Of a DNA stretch of 64,000 bases, positions 15,901 to 26,800 are shown one piece after another (position 1 is the stretch's first letter; each line of letters starts with the position of its first letter). The notes beneath the pieces are model-generated. The model was not told the DNA's origin. It worked only from the letters and a program-made list of their open reading frames with translations, and did not search any database. A program made the position numbers and the translations under genes. The stretch spans positions 1-64,000 of the forward strand of contig NZ_JBNMNU010000001.1 of NCBI RefSeq assembly GCF_051278035.1, read 5' to 3'. The DNA is from Clostridium_AD sp051278035 (GTDB lineage Bacteria; Bacillota; Clostridia; Clostridiales; Clostridiaceae).

Positions 15901-16963
15901 CAAATCCTTGATTCCATTCAAAAGTAGATTGTATTTTATCCCTTGTGAAACCTCTCTCTGACTTCTCTCTTTTATCAATTGTTGAGTTTACCTTGTTTAC
16001 TTCTTCACGAACCCATTGAATGTACTTTGCAATACCAAGTTTTCTATCAGCTTTATCGTGCTCAGTCATTGCGTCTCTAAGCTCTGAAATAGATTCAAAC
16101 CTAGTTTTAGTTTCTTTTCTATTTTCCTGCTCTCTTTCTCTAGTTTGAGGAGTGTCTGGTTCGTACTCTGTGTAAATAACACGAACTCTAGATAATGTTT
16201 GTTCGTAAATAGAGTTTAATGTTTTTATAGTCTTTTTAAGATCATCTTTTTCTTCTACAGTTTCCTTTTCTTTTAGTAATTGATCACTACTTGATAGATT
16301 TTCAGTTAAATTAAACTTACTTATTTTGTCATCAAGTAATTCTTTAGATAAAGACTCTATTTCATCGCCTGTGTTGAATCCAAATGTTCTTTTAAGATAA
16401 TTAATCATCCAGTCCTTTATAGAGCTCCATGCGCTTCTGCTGTCGGTGTTATCCCATATGTCAGAACCTTTTCTACCAATGGCAGTTACAATAAGTTCTT
16501 TTGCAAACATTTCATCGTTTAATTCAGGATACATTTCTTTAACTTCAGTTTCTAGAGCTGTACCTTGAAGCATTTTTAAAGCTCGTTGTAATCTAGGATT
16601 GTCAATACCTTTGGGGAAGGAGTCGATGAAAACATGACCAAATTCGTGTATTGCGGTAGTTTTAAAAACTTGCTTAGGATTAATTAGAATTACAGGCTTA
16701 CCTGCTTCTATAGTTCTGGGATCATTTTTACCAAGAACTTTCGAGCTATCAGTATTGTCGTCCATTATAACTTTTACATCCATCTTTGCTTGAAAATGTC
16801 CAATCTTTCTTTTGAACATGCTTAAGTCTTCCTTAACGTAATCTTCATTATACCTTTCTTCTTGAGGCATGTATTCGCTTACAAAATCAGGATTCTTAAG
16901 TAATTCCTTCTTAAGTTCTAATTCAGTATATTCTTCTCCTTTATATGTGTAAGTACAACTCAT
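12941..16963 (-). CDS. Giant internal virion protein with zincin motif
   Basis: This 1340-residue protein is the last of three giants encoded in a row next to the virion polymerase. Residues about 85-130 contain a zinc-metalloprotease signature, HEFGH (His106, Glu107, His110) in AIHEFGHVFIDSF. The rest is long, charged and mostly helical, and includes a moderately hydrophobic stretch near the C-terminus (LMMELMMISGTLLAYLAL). crAss-like phages package such proteins in the capsid and eject them with the DNA, and zincin domains have been noted in these cargo proteins. The protease may process other ejected proteins or cut a host target; no substrate can be read from the sequence. The start follows 14 bases after the polymerase stop in A-rich sequence. 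Confidence 0.75.
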   Translation of the reverse strand: MSCTYTYKGEEYTELELKKELLKNPDFVSEYMPQEERYNEDYVKEDLSMFKRKIGHFQAKMDVKVIMDDNTDSSKVLGKNDPRTIEAGKPVILINPKQVFKTTAIHEFGHVFIDSFPKGIDNPRLQRALKMLQGTALETEVKEMYPELNDEMFAKELIVTAIGRKGSDIWDNTDSRSAWSSIKDWMINYLKRTFGFNTGDEIESLSKELLDDKISKFNLTENLSSSDQLLKEKETVEEKDDLKKTIKTLNSIYEQTLSRVRVIYTEYEPDTPQTREREQENRKETKTRFESISELRDAMTEHDKADRKLGIAKYIQWVREEVNKVNSTIDKREKSERGFTRDKIQSTFEWNQGFDMIEDIQGLVIGLSKDGEITQEDRKYFERKLSKIQEKRSIVESKLLEASREEYAQFIADNDVRTRAKFERDYEKTYDDLGLSSSGQSKDSYVKEKLQENSQKIWDESYKIAYAEARESATDIHSISAKWWSEKNSKSKEVQIFSTVTDEIEKNIADHNFSVATSFDNDNKTFKTEVSNEANQAKKYEKMYTTSKSGQSYYTTAYLPEFLEEKNELFKAAADRDIADEKYSEVNVTGKKLEYTIDGVTKLLKIQGGQRYNVETNSEGKSITISYNIGGERIDVPTTVAIARSEYDYWIEKNTKKGISKGVSKNIPIDIWKNENYKELNDKQKIHLKFLTDSVRKGDAFTKGKDSVISKSYGQTWMRLPGILKTDLQRIYEGNYADSLKHKFSELTEVQKDDFETQENNNTTQESFKRVFADISNKEKMRIPIAFRKRLEATDQSFDLHTITLMNLMSAKNYQKKKELESTALIVLEVMNNRNVPDTVGLKAMKKINAVDKDKEVPLFKSKKDINDVKQFRSVLENRYYEIKNKDAGTVKILGKDASVNQLAKSWLKYSGFTALVFNWTNSWVNVSMGKVNNLIEAVGSEHFTVKDMAKAEGTYWKDIKGMADDWGSNVDKSRTNMFMNVFNVMGDKNYLGNKFEENTRLKAWTKISTLRPIAKAGEHMVQAQVMYAIMHNIKVMNKKGDYIDIDGNKVSTKKEAASLDSMIEFVPTVNKGVIMKLSEKVDSTTFTRTGDASQILLETKNLISDKVHELHGNYNADLQSANQREFWGKMALFLRKWVEEGYFRRWRGTGTIFKKQELLTDTDRFFSNDAKTYREGYYVTATRFLTKVLAPAITQLNISIISKGHGNLMPHEKANLKKLMMELMMISGTLLAYLALDEDEDEIAYKYFFRRQLAELSFFIAPPEAMKVVSTPTASVGTLRSLFKVITQSVNPYETYKQGPHKGRGKLKVAVLKTLPISARMLSDPKSSMDFLNNSAGVN

Positions 16964-16977
16964 TGTTATTGTTTTTT

Positions 16978-19900
16978 TTAGTCTTTACAACCATTTTTTG
17001 TTATTTCGTATTTTTTATAAACTTTATCGCTTAAAGATACAACATTAGCTTCTTCATCAACACTTTGTTCTTCTCCAGTATCGATACTTTTATTTTCTTG
17101 CTTAGTGTTCTCATCTAAATTTAAAGCTAATTGAGAAGATTCAACTTTAGTAGGATCTTCAGAACTATCATTTGAATTTTCACCCAATAGGTCTTCACCT
17201 AATGTTGCTGCATGTTTATTTATATTGTTAGAAAATGTTTTATTAAATTCATTTCTATTTTGAGAAACTACAGATTGTTTAACTTTTTTTTCGTAAGAAT
17301 ACTCAAAAACCTTATTTTTACCTGCAGTATATCCTAATTTATAGGTTCTTTTATACAAAGGTACTGTATATCCTTCGAACATTACCATTTTTTCTAACTT
17401 AAAAAGACCGTAAATACTTTTTCCTGATGAATCTAGTGCTACAGATGAAGATATAAAATCTGGGTAATTCGTGTAAGCTTTTCCTCCTCTGTATGACTGA
17501 AACTTTTCTTTAAAAGAAGGTTTGGCCACGAAAGCTAATTGATTATTGCTACCTTTAAACATGTCTCCAACACTTATTCTTTTTATAACATCAATATTTC
17601 CAGATTCATGTCTAGCAAATTGATCTAAAAATTCACCATCTTGATGTATTAAGTCTATTTTATCGTAAAATGAGTTCATTTCAAAATTAAGACCTTCATC
17701 ATTTAATATTTCATGAGGAATATGTGTAAAAAACTGGTTTAAATTTGCATTAAAACCTGATTGAGAATAAGAGTATTTAACTAAATCCGTAGCAAGTTTT
17801 TTTGTTTCTTCATTTTCATAAAGATTCATCCAAGCTCTGTAAATATTGTTTTGATATAATTGAGGCTTATCATTTGAATTTATACCTATAAAATTATAAC
17901 CACCTCTTAATTCAATTTGTAATTCTTTTAATAAAAAATTATCAGTAGTTTCTTGAAGCTCTATAATTTTATTAGGAAGCTCTTCAAATAAATACTTAAA
18001 ATTATCTTTGTTATCTTTCATCATACTAGAGCTAGACATCATGTATGAATACATTCCTTTCTCTACTGCTTTACCTAGCTTTTCACTAACAATGTATGCT
18101 TCTTTACTTAAAGCTTGAGAAACTACAGTCATAGCACTTTTAGCTCCTGTTGTTCCTGACAATACAATTTTACTATTTTCCAATACTCTCTCTGGAAAAT
18201 AAAGTGCTTGTTCTCTAAAAGTTCCTAAAGATGTTCCTGCAAATTTACTTTCATAGTTTTTAATAAACCCAACGTCTTTAACTTTTTGTATTTTATTTAT
18301 AGCAACTTTCATTGCTACTGGAGATCCTCCTGCACCTTTTGCGTCAGTTTTAGCAGCTAATACTCCGTCAGTCCATTTTGTAGCTGCAGATTCATGAAAT
18401 TCAAATGAATTTAACACAATTGAATCTAAAAGTAAATTTTCTTTTCCTTCTATTCTGTCTTCAAAATCTTTATTAGTTAAAGTGTCAAGCTTTAGTCTAG
18501 ATTTTTCATTTTCTTTAATATTGTACTTCTCTCTTAAGAACTCATAAGGAGTAGCACTAGATTCAGATCCGTCTTTATTTGTAATTTTTAAACGATTTCC
18601 AGTAATACTTTTTTCTCTATTTTTAAGTTCAATAAGCTCAGCTAAAATTGGCTGACCAATGTATCTGTTTACAGTTTTCATTGGTACACCTGCTCTAATT
18701 AACATAAACGTAACGTTTGCTGTAAATCCATTATGATTACCTCTTGTTACATAAGCATCTTTAGCTATATCAACATATGCGTTTAAGTATTGTGACAAGA
18801 CTTGAGTTATACTTTTACCCTCTACCTTTCTATCCATAAAAGTAACTGTTTTACCATCTTCTTTGAATCTATTACCTAGTCCTAAATCAGCTTTTATTGA
18901 AATATTAAGAGTTTGATTAGCTACGTTGTCAACTAATTGATTTGCCGTAAGACCTACACCTGTAGTTCCAGACATGTAGTTCATTTTAGTTTTTAATTGA
19001 GTTAATGGTGAAAATAATTCTAAATTTTCGTAAACAGCTTCCGGAAACAGACCCTTAATTCCTTTCTTTTTATTTCCAGCAATATCATCCTGAAGAGCAC
19101 CGCCATCAATAGATGTCATCATGTTGTCATAAGTAAGAGGGCTTTGAAGTACATCTGTATAAAGACTAACTACTTTGTTTTGAGCAATTAATTTATTAAC
19201 ATTCTTTTTTCCTTTGTAGAACTTTTTGTTCTCATCATTTAGTATCTCGAATGTTCCTTCTTTTTTATTATACATAAGGTTTGGTCCCATTATGTACATT
19301 TTGTCAATATCAAAATCTGATCCCGTTTTAGATGGTATTCCATCGTAACCTATTATACTATCACCCATTGATGCAGGTAATATACCTACTATCTCAAGAG
19401 TGTCATTAGATGCCATACCTTGATTAGGTATTCTATATCCAACTAATTCTCTTACTTTAGGGTCCCTAAATAGTTTTAACCAATCATCAGAAGTCATGCT
19501 GTCTATATCTTTTCCAGACTCTCTAAGTATCTTTATTGCCAAAGTATGAGGAATCATAACTTGACCTGGAAGAGTTTGACCATTTTCACCTGCTCTTGGA
19601 GGAAGTAATCCTTTTCCGTTATATCTTTCAGATACAATTTTAATGCTAGATTTTTTTGATTCTTTAACTTTAACTTCACTTAAACTACCGTTTTCATTAT
19701 TAAACCCAAAAGAATCCATTAAGATTTTACTTAAAAATTCATAAGTTTTAGGAGCTTTATTTTTAAGATCAGCTAATCCGGTTCCAAAGCCGTCTTCAGG
19801 AAATACTAATTCTTTATTGCTTGATATTAATTTTTTAATATCACTAGTAATAACTTTTTTATTTTCCTCTAAATTATCATCTGACATAAATGCATTTGCA

Positions 19901-22900
19901 TTATTTGTAGGATGAACTTTAGTTGCTATTCCAAATGCATTTTCTAATGGTCTTATTTGTGCTTGACCTCCAGTCCCTTTTCTATCTGTATTGTCACCAA
20001 ATACATATATTTTTTCAGGATTATTTATTAAATCTTTTGTTGAATATCTTTTAACTACTTCAACTATTGGTGCTTTGTATTTTTTTTCAATTGATTCAAA
20101 TCCAAATGGAGAAACCTGTATAAAGCTACCTCCTTCAGTAGCAATCTTAGTTGTAGCTCTATTAAATACTGACATTAATATACTATCGATTCTTCCTCTA
20201 ATTTGAGGAATAGAATCAAAAGGAGTTCTTTTCTCTAAAGCAGTTATAATATTTTCGTTACCACCTCTTTCTTGAAATTCAGCTATTATTACTCTATACA
20301 AAGAGTCTTTATCAGTAATTTGATCATTAGCATTTATTCCTAACTTTTCTTTTACCTCTGACGCCCCAATATTTACTAAGTCTGAAAGAGAGTCATGAAT
20401 TTTTTGTAGTAATAATGCTCCTGTAATTTTATCTTCTTCCCCAAAAACTTGATATTCTGCAGTTTTATCAAAACCTTCAAGAATATTTTTTTGAATTTGA
20501 GTTCCTATATTTGTTTCGTGCATTGTTTTAACAGGAAGATCTTGTTGAAGTTTCCATCCTTTATTAGACATTTCGTTTGAATTCAATTCAAATTCATCTG
20601 CCAATTGAGTAGATTCTCCATCATTAATCTTCGTAGGTGCAATACCTCCTACCTTTATTCCATCAGATGTTACAACTTCGTGAACTTCATCTGCTTCTGA
20701 AACTTCATATTTAACTCTTCCTTTAGAGTCAATACTTGTTGGGCCTTGCATTTTATCTAACAGTCTTTTCATAGGAGTACTTTGAACCATTGATGGTATT
20801 AGTACTGCCTGTGAATACTTTAAATAAGTTGGAACACCTTTATTTATATCAAAATAAACTCCTTTAAGAGGCTGCGCTGCAAGTTTTAATTCGTCATTTT
20901 CTAGTTCTTGTCCAGTTTGCATCTTTTTAAAAGCACTATCATGTTTAATAGTCCATTGCCCAAGTCTTTTCTTAAGAAATCTCCATCTACGTGGAGTTAT
21001 CCAGCCCTGAGCATCAGTAGTGTTTACTTCTTCATATGCTTCTGCAATTGATTTATCTTTTAATGATCTTTTTATTTCGTCTACATATTGAGATGCAACT
21101 TCAACATTTTGAACAACAGCTAAGTTAAATCTCATGTCGTCTCTGCTTTCTAATGCTAATTGTAGTCCATCACTGTAAGTTGCAGGAACTCTTTTCATAA
21201 AATCTGCATTATTTTTAAAGTAAGCAGGATCTCCTGTAAACATTTTAGTATATTCAATACTAGCAACCAAACCATTTACTAAGTAGTCTCCGGCCATTGC
21301 ATAAGTTCCTCCTTGAGTAGAATATTTGTCAATTAGTTTTCTTTCAACTTTACTATTAGCTAGCATTTCATCTAACTTACTTTTTGTTTCTTGTAATCTA
21401 TCTAAAAGTGATTGTCTAACGATTTCAGATATTCCATCTCTTTGAGTTTGAGATAATCCTTCAGTGTTTTTGTATAAAAGAGGTTTTCCTTTTTTGTCGT
21501 ATAATAAATTACCTACAGTTGCTGAAACTGTACCTGGATTCAATCCTGGAAACAATTGAGATTTTAAGCCATTCTCTGCACCTAAGTGATAATGCTCTAC
21601 TTTTTGATCATTAGGTAAATTATCCATATCTCTGGCAACCTGTATCATTCTATTGTATTCGTCTGAAAAATAGTCTATAAAAATATCAACTGTTCTTTGA
21701 GGTATAATAGCTTTTCCATCTTTACCTCTGTTGTTAATTCTACTGTCTACAAATTCAAAACCTGATAACTCTATTCTTCTTGCTTTGTCTGCGGCAATAA
21801 TAGTAGGAAACATTGATTTTCCTCCTTTAAACTTACCTTTTAACATTTTTGATAAATTGTCATTTATCTGATCATTAAGAGTTATAGATTTATTATCTAC
21901 ACCGTCATTTTTTCCTTTGGAAGTAAAAGAATTTGCTAACCCATATTGTAATGCGTCAAGTCTTTTTGTTGACAAAGCTTCTTTTTCATCTTTGTTATCT
22001 GTTATTTCAGAAGCTGTCAAGTATTTAATCCATCTAGAGTTTGCATTTATTGGCAACAAAGCAAGCTCTTCTAATTTACTAGGATCCTCTTTCCATTCAT
22101 TTATTTTATTTGATACGTAAGTAGGATTAGAGTAAGCGAAAAACATTTTACCATCACTTGTAAGTATATTTGATTCAGATATATCTAGCTCTCTTAAAGC
22201 TACTGCTTGAGCTAACTTTTTAATGCTCGGCTGATCTCTAAACGGATTTATTCCATTTAACCCGTCTCCATTGAAATTTTTTGGTTTTCCCTTTCCGTCA
22301 GAAGTTAAAATACTTCCATCTATCAAGTATTCTATTGATTCAAATAATTTTGTTACAGTACTTAATTGCTTATCGTTTCCACCATTTAGTAAAATTAATT
22401 TATTAATATCTGAAGTTTTTAAATCAAATATTCCTAATTTTCTAATAGACTTAAACAAACTTTTAGCAGCGTCATTGTAAGCGTCGTTAATTAACTTTTG
22501 ATCCCCTCCTGCAAGCTGAAGTAAGTCTTTAAGTTCAATAAATGCTGCATCAGATTCTTCTTTTATTTTTGAAATCTCTCTAAATCCATCTTTGTTAATT
22601 CTAGCTTTTTTACCATCTTCTAGAAAAAGGTTTTGAAATCTAATTCCCCATCTATCTAATATTTGAGATTCTCTACTATTTGTTGAAGTAGCATTGTAAA
22701 CAGTGTAAGATGAATTTTCTTTGTCAAATTCAGTTACATAGTAATTTAATTTAGTTTTGTTAAAAGCTTGTACAAATTCAGCTACATTTTCTATTCCACC
22801 ATCTTCCTCGTTGTACATTGCATCAAGCTTGTTTAATAAATCTTGAGCCCAAGGTTGATCATCTACTAATGAGTTTACAACCGTTTTCATCTTTGAATAA

Positions 22901-23811
22901 GTAGAGGTAATTCCTTCATTCCTTTCTTCCGAAACTTTATCAGCTAATAATGGTTGTAGCACTTCCCATACTTCACTAAAATCTTCAAATACAATTGTTC
23001 CTAAAAATTTAGATCTTACAACTTCTTTTTTACCCGTATCTTCATTTAACTTTCTAGATAATAATTGAGATAAAAGTATTTTAGTATTAATAGTTGCAGT
23101 TGACTTAGCATTAACAGTCATAGATTCGGCTATATTTAATCCACCATCTTTATCTTCTTCTGCTACTTCCCCAACCACATTTCCTTCATCATCAACAATA
23201 TTTTCTAAATACTTTCTTCCAAGAGCGTCTAGATTTACTATTAATTCATTTTTAAAGTCTTCTTTAAATAGTTCAACTTTATTTATTCTTCTAGTAAGAC
23301 CTCTTCTTTCAAGACTTCCTTCAGGATATTTTTCTATTGTTTGATCTTTGTAGCTTTGTATAGATTTCTCTATAACTTTCATTAACTTAGATTCTCCTTT
23401 CTTAGTTTTAATTTTATTAAAAGAATCAATACCACCTTGTTCAACAAAGTCAAATAAAAAGTATTTTGATATTTCTTTAATTTCAATAGGAGAAAAAGAA
23501 CCTCTAAGACCTTTTTTGTTTACTAAAAAACGAGTTTCATCTAGTAGTTCAAAATAATATTGAGTTGTACCAGGTATATTAAATAACTCAGGCTCACCAT
23601 TATCTAGAGTTTTCCCAGTTTTAGGAACATCTTCTCCAGGCTCCGCATTGTACTTTTTCTCCCAGTCTCCAAATTTGTCTTTAAAATCAGAGCCTATTAA
23701 TTTTGAATAATAAAGATCTGCTTCTTTTGTTGTCTTAAATATCTCTAATAGTTTTGCGTAAAGTTTAGCTGGCTTACCATTAGTTTTATTATGTATTGTA
23801 CAATTTGTCAT
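16978..23811 (-). CDS. crAss-like virion RNA polymerase
   Basis: This giant protein of about 2277 residues is the virion-packaged RNA polymerase that crAss-like phages eject to transcribe early genes. The decisive signature is the metal-binding loop SDFDIDKMYIMGP, with catalytic Asp1499, Asp1501 and Asp1503. It is preceded by GYRIPNQGMASNDTLEIVG, the beta-barrel strand pattern of this family. Length agrees with phi14:2 gp66 (about 2180). Just before the catalytic half, residues about 1255-1370 form an extra Gly-rich module (IYVFGDN, KGTGGQAQIR, NAFGIATK, FPEDGFGTGLADL) that looks like an inserted domain. The open frame extends 8 codons upstream to a GTG, but the ATG at 23811, 4 bases after the previous stop, is the better start. 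Confidence 0.9.
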   Translation of the reverse strand: MTNCTIHNKTNGKPAKLYAKLLEIFKTTKEADLYYSKLIGSDFKDKFGDWEKKYNAEPGEDVPKTGKTLDNGEPELFNIPGTTQYYFELLDETRFLVNKKGLRGSFSPIEIKEISKYFLFDFVEQGGIDSFNKIKTKKGESKLMKVIEKSIQSYKDQTIEKYPEGSLERRGLTRRINKVELFKEDFKNELIVNLDALGRKYLENIVDDEGNVVGEVAEEDKDGGLNIAESMTVNAKSTATINTKILLSQLLSRKLNEDTGKKEVVRSKFLGTIVFEDFSEVWEVLQPLLADKVSEERNEGITSTYSKMKTVVNSLVDDQPWAQDLLNKLDAMYNEEDGGIENVAEFVQAFNKTKLNYYVTEFDKENSSYTVYNATSTNSRESQILDRWGIRFQNLFLEDGKKARINKDGFREISKIKEESDAAFIELKDLLQLAGGDQKLINDAYNDAAKSLFKSIRKLGIFDLKTSDINKLILLNGGNDKQLSTVTKLFESIEYLIDGSILTSDGKGKPKNFNGDGLNGINPFRDQPSIKKLAQAVALRELDISESNILTSDGKMFFAYSNPTYVSNKINEWKEDPSKLEELALLPINANSRWIKYLTASEITDNKDEKEALSTKRLDALQYGLANSFTSKGKNDGVDNKSITLNDQINDNLSKMLKGKFKGGKSMFPTIIAADKARRIELSGFEFVDSRINNRGKDGKAIIPQRTVDIFIDYFSDEYNRMIQVARDMDNLPNDQKVEHYHLGAENGLKSQLFPGLNPGTVSATVGNLLYDKKGKPLLYKNTEGLSQTQRDGISEIVRQSLLDRLQETKSKLDEMLANSKVERKLIDKYSTQGGTYAMAGDYLVNGLVASIEYTKMFTGDPAYFKNNADFMKRVPATYSDGLQLALESRDDMRFNLAVVQNVEVASQYVDEIKRSLKDKSIAEAYEEVNTTDAQGWITPRRWRFLKKRLGQWTIKHDSAFKKMQTGQELENDELKLAAQPLKGVYFDINKGVPTYLKYSQAVLIPSMVQSTPMKRLLDKMQGPTSIDSKGRVKYEVSEADEVHEVVTSDGIKVGGIAPTKINDGESTQLADEFELNSNEMSNKGWKLQQDLPVKTMHETNIGTQIQKNILEGFDKTAEYQVFGEEDKITGALLLQKIHDSLSDLVNIGASEVKEKLGINANDQITDKDSLYRVIIAEFQERGGNENIITALEKRTPFDSIPQIRGRIDSILMSVFNRATTKIATEGGSFIQVSPFGFESIEKKYKAPIVEVVKRYSTKDLINNPEKIYVFGDNTDRKGTGGQAQIRPLENAFGIATKVHPTNNANAFMSDDNLEENKKVITSDIKKLISSNKELVFPEDGFGTGLADLKNKAPKTYEFLSKILMDSFGFNNENGSLSEVKVKESKKSSIKIVSERYNGKGLLPPRAGENGQTLPGQVMIPHTLAIKILRESGKDIDSMTSDDWLKLFRDPKVRELVGYRIPNQGMASNDTLEIVGILPASMGDSIIGYDGIPSKTGSDFDIDKMYIMGPNLMYNKKEGTFEILNDENKKFYKGKKNVNKLIAQNKVVSLYTDVLQSPLTYDNMMTSIDGGALQDDIAGNKKKGIKGLFPEAVYENLELFSPLTQLKTKMNYMSGTTGVGLTANQLVDNVANQTLNISIKADLGLGNRFKEDGKTVTFMDRKVEGKSITQVLSQYLNAYVDIAKDAYVTRGNHNGFTANVTFMLIRAGVPMKTVNRYIGQPILAELIELKNREKSITGNRLKITNKDGSESSATPYEFLREKYNIKENEKSRLKLDTLTNKDFEDRIEGKENLLLDSIVLNSFEFHESAATKWTDGVLAAKTDAKGAGGSPVAMKVAINKIQKVKDVGFIKNYESKFAGTSLGTFREQALYFPERVLENSKIVLSGTTGAKSAMTVVSQALSKEAYIVSEKLGKAVEKGMYSYMMSSSSMMKDNKDNFKYLFEELPNKIIELQETTDNFLLKELQIELRGGYNFIGINSNDKPQLYQNNIYRAWMNLYENEETKKLATDLVKYSYSQSGFNANLNQFFTHIPHEILNDEGLNFEMNSFYDKIDLIHQDGEFLDQFARHESGNIDVIKRISVGDMFKGSNNQLAFVAKPSFKEKFQSYRGGKAYTNYPDFISSSVALDSSGKSIYGLFKLEKMVMFEGYTVPLYKRTYKLGYTAGKNKVFEYSYEKKVKQSVVSQNRNEFNKTFSNNINKHAATLGEDLLGENSNDSSEDPTKVESSQLALNLDENTKQENKSIDTGEEQSVDEEANVVSLSDKVYKKYEITKNGCKD

Positions 23812-23815
23812 GTTA

Positions 23816-26800
23816 TTATTTTTTTGAAGAAACACATTTAATTTCAGGTTCTCCCTCGTTTAATTTATCAACTTCTTTAGTAGCTTTAGCGCTTATATCA
23901 GAACCCATTTTTATTTCATTGTTAGACATTTTAGCATCTAAAAGTGCATCTTCTTCTTCTTCAGTTAGTTCTCTTTCTAGCTCTTTTTTAGGCTCAGTCT
24001 TTTCTTCTTTTTCTTCTGAAGATACTAAATGAGTTTCTCTAACAGATTGTCCTTTAGGCTGTGAATATACGTCATTATTTCCCGCTGAACTAATATCGGT
24101 ATCACCAACTATTGTTTCTTCATCAAATTGAATGTTTTTTTCTGTTGATTTAGGTTCTAAAGCTTTTTGAGCTAAAACTAGTCCTTCTAAAAAAGCTTGA
24201 TCAATTAACTGATTAGTATTGTGTGTAAAGTTTTTATACTCCATTAATTTTTTAGCAGCTTTAGATTCAGAGTTTTGCTTAAAGCTTGATACAACAAGTT
24301 TTTTCATTAATCCTAAACTATCAGCAGCCTTCATTTGAGCTACAGTTCCTTTTCCTCTTATTTTAGTTCCTGATCCACCTGCTTTGATATATTTGTCATA
24401 AGTTGTTTTATCAAAACTTCCTGATTTGTTAGACTGGTAAGCATGCTCAACACTTCCGTAACTTCTATTTTCCCATGTAAATTTTCTAGGAGCTAAGTTG
24501 GATAATATTTTTGTAGAACTTTTAGATTCAGCTTGACCCCAATACACATTTATAGTTTCTTTCTTAACAGTATTATCTTTTGTCTTATTTAAAGCAGCTA
24601 AATCTTCTCTTTTTAAAAAAGCATCAGTAAGTATATTCTTTAATTTTTGAGCATCTAATTTACTTAGTTTATTTATATCATTCTTTAACCAAGCTATAAA
24701 CTTCTTAAACCATGTCCAAGCTTCACCTTTTTGTTCTAAAGATTGTTCACCAATGGCTTGCACTAAAGCCTCCTCAGAGCCCCATTTCTTAACAGCCTCC
24801 TTCACTAAAGGAGACTCTCTATTCCAAGCTACATAGTGGTGTGCGTACTCGTGATATACAGTATCATCTGACATTTTAGATTTATCAAACAAAACAGTCA
24901 TAGCATCAATATTTGCTTGACCCTTTATGTTTCCTTTTTTATCTTTTTGAAGTAATACTTCTTGTTTTGCTTTTTCTTGAGATAAATCTATTTCATTCCA
25001 AGTGTTTCCATGTTCATCAGTTATTTCATTTACTTTATAATTCTTTTTAAGTATATTAGCTACTTTATTAGTGTAAAATCCTTCTATAGGTTTAAGTTTG
25101 TCTAAACCTTGAGTTTTAAAGTTGTTAATTTCTTTTTCATTAACATTAAGCTCCATAAATGAATACATCTCTTCACCTACATCTAAATTTTGTTTTTTTA
25201 CATCTCTTATAGCTTCTTCTTTAGTTTTAAAAGAATTAATTATTCCTGAAATAGATTTATCTTTTTTAAGAGTTATGTGATATTTATCATCATTATTTAA
25301 TCTTTCAATTTCATTAGCCATGCTCTCAAGCCCCTCTACTTTAGCAGCAGTTTCACCTGTAGGAAATAATACTTTTTCATATCCTTTTTTAACACTGTCT
25401 TGTACAATAGATTGCACAAAGAAATTAACCCAATTACCTTTTTTATTTAGTATTTGTAGGAAATTGTTTTCTTCTACTTTAGTTAAAATCTCTTTTGGAG
25501 GATTTTCTCCAAAATCTACATCAGCAACTTCCTGTAAAGCTAAAGATTTTTTATCTCTACCTTTTTGAAATAAATCAGATTGTACTTCTAGTATTCTACG
25601 GGTTTTTACAGATTTTTTATTAAAATTCTCACTAGCTTTTTTAGATGCGCTTATGAACTCTTCTTGAGTTATTTCGACCCCATTTTTTAAAAACTCTTTA
25701 AATGAGTACTCTTCATCAAATTCTTGAATAGTTTCATAAAAATCATTACCTAATTTAAATGAGTTACTGTCAGATTGACTTTCAACTTCATTTGTTAAAC
25801 TTCCAGTAGAAGTTTTAGATGTTTGGTTCCCAAAAGACGCATCATCACTTCTAAACCATCCTATACCATTATCAGTGCTAAATTCACCATGACCTTTAAT
25901 ATTAGGTACAATTAACGGTGTGGAAAGCTCATTCTCTGTGTAATTAGTACCACCTGGAACTGTTAGGTTAGAGTAGTGTTGAGTATTTAAAAATTCTAAA
26001 TTATCTACTTCTTTTAAAGCCTCACCTTCTGTAGAATGTTCTGAGATTAAATCACCTGCTATATTATAAATAACATACTTACTGTTTTCTTTTTTTACTT
26101 TTGTAAAAGGCTGTCTTTTACTTTCTTTAGCAGTATTAACCTCAACAGCAAAACTATTATCAGATAATAAAGCTGCAACTATCTCTTCTCTAATATTAAT
26201 ATCAGAGAGTTTTCCTTCTCTGCCATAATTCAATACAATATTATTTTTATCTAATATAATTTGCTTTTGTTCTTTAGGCACTTGAAGCTCTGTAAGAATC
26301 TTGTTTAAATCCCAACCGTTCTTTTTTCCTTTAGCAAAAACTTGCTTAGCTTTATCTGAAGACAGTATACTTACAGATTTTAATCTATAGTTTAATGAAT
26401 TCATTTCTTCCTGGTTCATGATAACTTTATTATCACCAACTTCAAATGATTTACCGTCTTGAGTAAAACCTACTTTAATTTCAGGATACAACTCTTTCAT
26501 TTTCTTAAGAGAATCTTCTTGAGCTTCACTAAGACTATCTTTAATAACAGGAGTTTCTACTTTAGGATCTTCTTTCTTAGATTTTTTATATGAACTAAGA
26601 TCAAGAGTAGTAGTTACTACTCCTTCATCATCCACACTTAAATTCTTTGTTGTTTTTTTAGACTCAGCTGTTACAGGGTTCATGTATAATTGAACACTTC
26701 TTCCTACCATATCTCCTCTATCTGCTCTTCTTCTTGTGTTGGTGAATAAAGAACCATCAGTTGTAGCATCAGTACTTATAAGCTTGTTGTCTAATACATA

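Noticed and set aside
23812..23835. Longer N-terminus of the virion polymerase from GTG 23835
   Set aside because: It overlaps the previous gene by 20 bases and starts with GTG, while an ATG with a typical A/T leader is 4 bases after the previous stop.
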